A stretch of 7,260 nucleotides of DNA from positions 1-7,260 of the forward strand of contig VXOZ01000117.1 in the NCBI GenBank assembly GCA_009839775.1, given 5' to 3'. Below the pieces are notes generated by a model. It saw only the letters and a list, made by a program, of their open reading frames with translations, did not search any database and was not told the DNA's origin. Made by a program: the position numbers and the translations under genes. This DNA is from Chloroflexota bacterium. Its GTDB lineage: Bacteria > Chloroflexota > UBA11872 > VXOZ01. This document shows positions 4,978-7,260 of the stretch, one piece after another. Each line of letters opens with the position of its first letter. The stretch's first letter is position 1.

Positions 4978-6822
4978 ATGGAAACCTTCATGCCCACCGT
5001 ACGTGAGTTGTTTGACTCTCCGACTATATACCTAATTCCCATCTATCAGCGAAGATATGTTTGGGACGAATTCAACCAATGGGAGCCCTTGTGGCTAGAT
5101 GTAATCGGAATTGCAGACCCCCAACTTCCCGCTGGTGAAGAATACGACTTAGATTCGCGAAAACCCCACTTTCTCGGCGCAACGGTTCTGAAAGGGCTAC
5201 CACCCCGCGTAGGACGTGCAAAGGGATTCTTGGTTGTAGATGGACAACAACGTCTTACGACTATCCAGTTGCTATTGACATCGGTAGCAGACACCTTTAA
5301 GGAGTACGAAGAGCTTTCAGAACTTGAGAGTTTGGCGCGCGATCTGACCATCAATTGGGTAAAGGGAGCCCCTTCTCCCAATGAGCCCGACAAAATTCGG
5401 CCATTAGCCGGCGACTTTGAATCCTTCACAAGAGTGATGAAGGCAAGCAGAGACTACGGTCAAATACCGGACATGTCTGGCCCAATTCGTGAATGTTACG
5501 GCTACTATAGGCAAATGGCATCTAAGTGGCTAGTAGAAGGAGAAAGCTCGGGGCTACCGCTACGAGTTCGCGCAGAATCACTTCTGACAACCATCTTTGA
5601 CAAGCTCCAAGTGGTAGCGATTCACCTGAACAATAACGAGAATGAATCCGCAATCTTCGAAGCACTGAACGCACGAGGTGAGCCTCTTTCCGAATGGGAG
5701 AAAGTCAAAAACTACATACTCTTCAAGGCTAGTGAAACTCCTGGAATCGACCAAGGTGAGCTATATGAGCAACACTTGTTGGAGTTCGATGACCGTCGTT
5801 GGTTGGAAGAGACTGGACATGGAGCGGCCCGCCGTCGCATATCAGACCAGTTCTTGGACTATTGGCTAGAGTCGAAACTCCGACGCCCAATTAACGCCCG
5901 CCGTGTATTTAGAGAGTTCCGTAAGAAATTGGACCAGCCGGGCAGTTCCATCGACCCGGATGATTGGTGCAAAGAGCTAAAGAAAGATGGTCGACACTTC
6001 CTGCAATGGCAAACTACACAGGAATGGGGCAGGGATTTCGAGGCGATTTTCCATGGCCGTAGGAATGCGATCGATATTGGTGCGATTTGGCCCTTGTTGC
6101 TGGCTCTATCGCGAGTAGTCACAACACCGGAAGACATTGAGCGGTGTTTGGGTGCTTTGGACAGCTTTCTATGGAGGCGCGCCATCGTCGGTAGGACAAC
6201 GCGGAACTATGACTCAGTAGCACTGGAGCTCGTAAACGTCTTACCCCAAGAGCCAACTGGTGAGATGCCATATAGCAACGCTATTATCGAGCAGCTTTGC
6301 AAGTACGAGCTTGTCCGGTCCAGTTGGCCAAGTGACTACGAAGTTCGAAAGGCGGTTTTGGAGCAGAATGCCCCGCTGAGGACCATTAGGCAAGTGCTTG
6401 AAGCGATTGAAAGGGGGATGATGCGGGGTAAGCGTCCAGGAAATGAACATATGACACGCGATCTCCCGATAGAGCACCTGATGCCTCAGACCCGTTTCTT
6501 GGACGACTGGCCGCTACCGGCAAACGCCGACGAAGACGCTGAGTTGGTGCGCGATGACATTATTCAGCGCCTGGGCAATTTGACCTTGGTTGATCACGGG
6601 CTGAATTCAAAACTAGGGAACCGCTCTTGGGCCGAGAAACGACGCATCCTCCAAGAGGAAGACAATCTATACATCAACAAGGAACTGCTTAATCACGCAC
6701 ATAGTGATCACTGGGACGAGGGGCAAATTCATTTGCGAGGAGAGAGACTAGCAGAGTTCATAGTAGATATTTGGCCACACGGGCATGAAGTTACAGGAGA
6801 GATCGAACGCTTAGAGACGTAG
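4978..6822 (+). CDS. DUF262-DUF1524 (GmrSD-like) nuclease, putative defence protein
   Basis: This 614-aa protein joins an N-terminal DUF262 domain (ParB/sulfiredoxin-like fold, nucleotide-dependent regulator) to a C-terminal DUF1524 HNH nuclease. The same pairing occurs in GmrSD, BrxU and SspE, which cut modified or invading phage DNA. Numbering from TTG 4966 (subtract 4 for the preferred start), IPIYQRRYVW is at 24-33, DGQQRLTT at 92-99 (the DUF262 signature), and the conserved block FEALNARGEPLSEWEKVKN at 231-249. IEHLMPQ at 502-508 gives catalytic-type H504, and LGNLTL at 536-541 with N547 and K558 completes the HNH motif. Both active sites look intact. There is no signal peptide or membrane segment. 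Codon and base use is clearly more AT-rich than in the SDR and dioxygenase genes, which suggests transfer. No methylase or Dnd/Ssp partner is in view. The target is unknown; antiphage function is inferred from family. Confidence 0.88.
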   Translation: METFMPTVRELFDSPTIYLIPIYQRRYVWDEFNQWEPLWLDVIGIADPQLPAGEEYDLDSRKPHFLGATVLKGLPPRVGRAKGFLVVDGQQRLTTIQLLLTSVADTFKEYEELSELESLARDLTINWVKGAPSPNEPDKIRPLAGDFESFTRVMKASRDYGQIPDMSGPIRECYGYYRQMASKWLVEGESSGLPLRVRAESLLTTIFDKLQVVAIHLNNNENESAIFEALNARGEPLSEWEKVKNYILFKASETPGIDQGELYEQHLLEFDDRRWLEETGHGAARRRISDQFLDYWLESKLRRPINARRVFREFRKKLDQPGSSIDPDDWCKELKKDGRHFLQWQTTQEWGRDFEAIFHGRRNAIDIGAIWPLLLALSRVVTTPEDIERCLGALDSFLWRRAIVGRTTRNYDSVALELVNVLPQEPTGEMPYSNAIIEQLCKYELVRSSWPSDYEVRKAVLEQNAPLRTIRQVLEAIERGMMRGKRPGNEHMTRDLPIEHLMPQTRFLDDWPLPANADEDAELVRDDIIQRLGNLTLVDHGLNSKLGNRSWAEKRRILQEEDNLYINKELLNHAHSDHWDEGQIHLRGERLAEFIVDIWPHGHEVTGEIERLET

Positions 6823-7098
6823 ATAGAATCTAGCTAGGTGCCGTAGAATCAGACAGTGGCATTGCTGCGAAGTAGCTTTGCTAGCTGTCCACCCAGTTAA
6901 ACCAAGTTTCTAAGCTCAGACGGTGGCCTCTGCAGTAGCGCAACAATTCCTGATGTGTAGCAAGAAATATGGCTCTCTTATTTGGCAGTGGGCCATCACT
7001 CCTTGATCTCACCCAAAAAGGGCACTAGCCGATTTGCTTTTGGTGGGTGGTTCCCATCAGTTCCGAGCAGACTGAGCTTACCTTAAAGGGCATGGACC
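6823..7098. other. Spacer without a supported gene
   Basis: This 276-bp stretch between the DUF262 gene and the truncated ORF has stops in all frames I read. TAGAATC occurs twice (6824-6830 and 6844-6850). No tRNA, strong terminator or convincing promoter is seen. The AT-richer composition of the DUF262 gene continues through it. Confidence 0.5.
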
Positions 7099-7260
7099 GT
7101 GGCCAACCCAAGATGCTTTGTTCAATTTCCCCATCCTGGTTGTGAATGTGAACCCGATTACGACAAAGGGACAAGTTGGAGTAGAATTACTAAATCGCAT
7201 TGCCGCAAGTTCCTGGAATTCCACGGCAGGTGGATTGACGAAGACAACATTGAGAAATGC
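7099..7260 (+). CDS. Unidentified protein, 5' part only (runs off the window)
   Basis: An open frame from GTG 7099 runs 54 codons to the window edge without a stop. The in-frame TAA at 7084 means this GTG is the first usable start. AAAGG at 7085-7089 lies 9 nt upstream, a good Shine-Dalgarno distance. The peptide begins MANPRCFVQFPHPGCECEPD, followed by SWSRITKSHCRKFLEFHGRW at residues 26-45 and ending in IEKC. It is rich in Cys and His (C6, H12, C15, C17, H34, C35, H42, C54), so metal binding is conceivable. The FVQFPHPG start and the later RKFL reminded me of an uncharacterised bacterial family that I cannot name. The ordered, protein-like composition and the ribosome site make it likely to be real. 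Its position after the DUF262 gene in the same AT-richer segment suggests a possible functional link, which is inference. Confidence 0.6.
   Translation, partial: MANPRCFVQFPHPGCECEPDYDKGTSWSRITKSHCRKFLEFHGRWIDEDNIEKC

Noticed and set aside
1..7260. CRISPR array, tRNA, rRNA or transposase gene
   Set aside because: I saw no regularly spaced direct repeats, no cloverleaf-like sequence, no rRNA motifs, and no transposase or integrase motif in any frame read.

Overview
The window looks like chromosomal DNA of a moderately GC-rich environmental bacterium. It carries seven genes that I can support. Six are complete and one runs off the right edge. Nothing fixes the taxonomy. The mix of a phytanoyl-CoA dioxygenase-like protein, a Gfo/Idh/MocA dehydrogenase, a classical SDR and a small EamA permease, separated by spacers full of hairpin repeats, reminds me of uncultured Chloroflexota or Poribacteria-type genomes. 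That is an impression, not evidence.

Layout. Positions 1-260 hold a large imperfect inverted repeat (1-68), a GAAA-loop hairpin (100-119) and an operator-like palindrome (225-237) just ahead of a Fe(II)/2-oxoglutarate dioxygenase gene (261-1115, +). Positions 1116-1364 hold a copy of an interspersed repeat and no convincing gene. On the minus strand, 1967-1365 is a toxin-first type II toxin-antitoxin pair of the HI1419/HI1420 (COG3657/COG3636) kind. The toxin start sits 6 nt from a near-consensus -10 box, which suggests a leaderless mRNA. The antitoxin has a strong Shine-Dalgarno overlapping the toxin stop. Positions 3143-2049 (-) encode a Gfo/Idh/MocA oxidoreductase, divergent from a five-helix EamA permease (3369-3797, +). 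A 9-bp GC-rich hairpin repeat and a 16-bp operator-like palindrome separate the permease from an NAD-type SDR (3966-4727, +).

After about 4730 the base composition becomes clearly more AT-rich. This part carries a DUF262-DUF1524 (GmrSD-like) nuclease (4978-6822, +) and, after a 276-bp spacer, the first 54 codons of an unidentified protein (7099-7260, +). This right-hand part looks like a horizontally acquired defence-type segment.

How the genes may work together. The oxygenase, the two dehydrogenases and the permease are typical of small-molecule catabolism, such as sugar derivatives or compatible solutes. They sit in separate transcription units and no substrate can be read from the sequence. 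The TA pair and the DUF262 protein are accessory defence or stability genes. The best candidate for something undescribed is the DUF262 nuclease together with the truncated downstream ORF.
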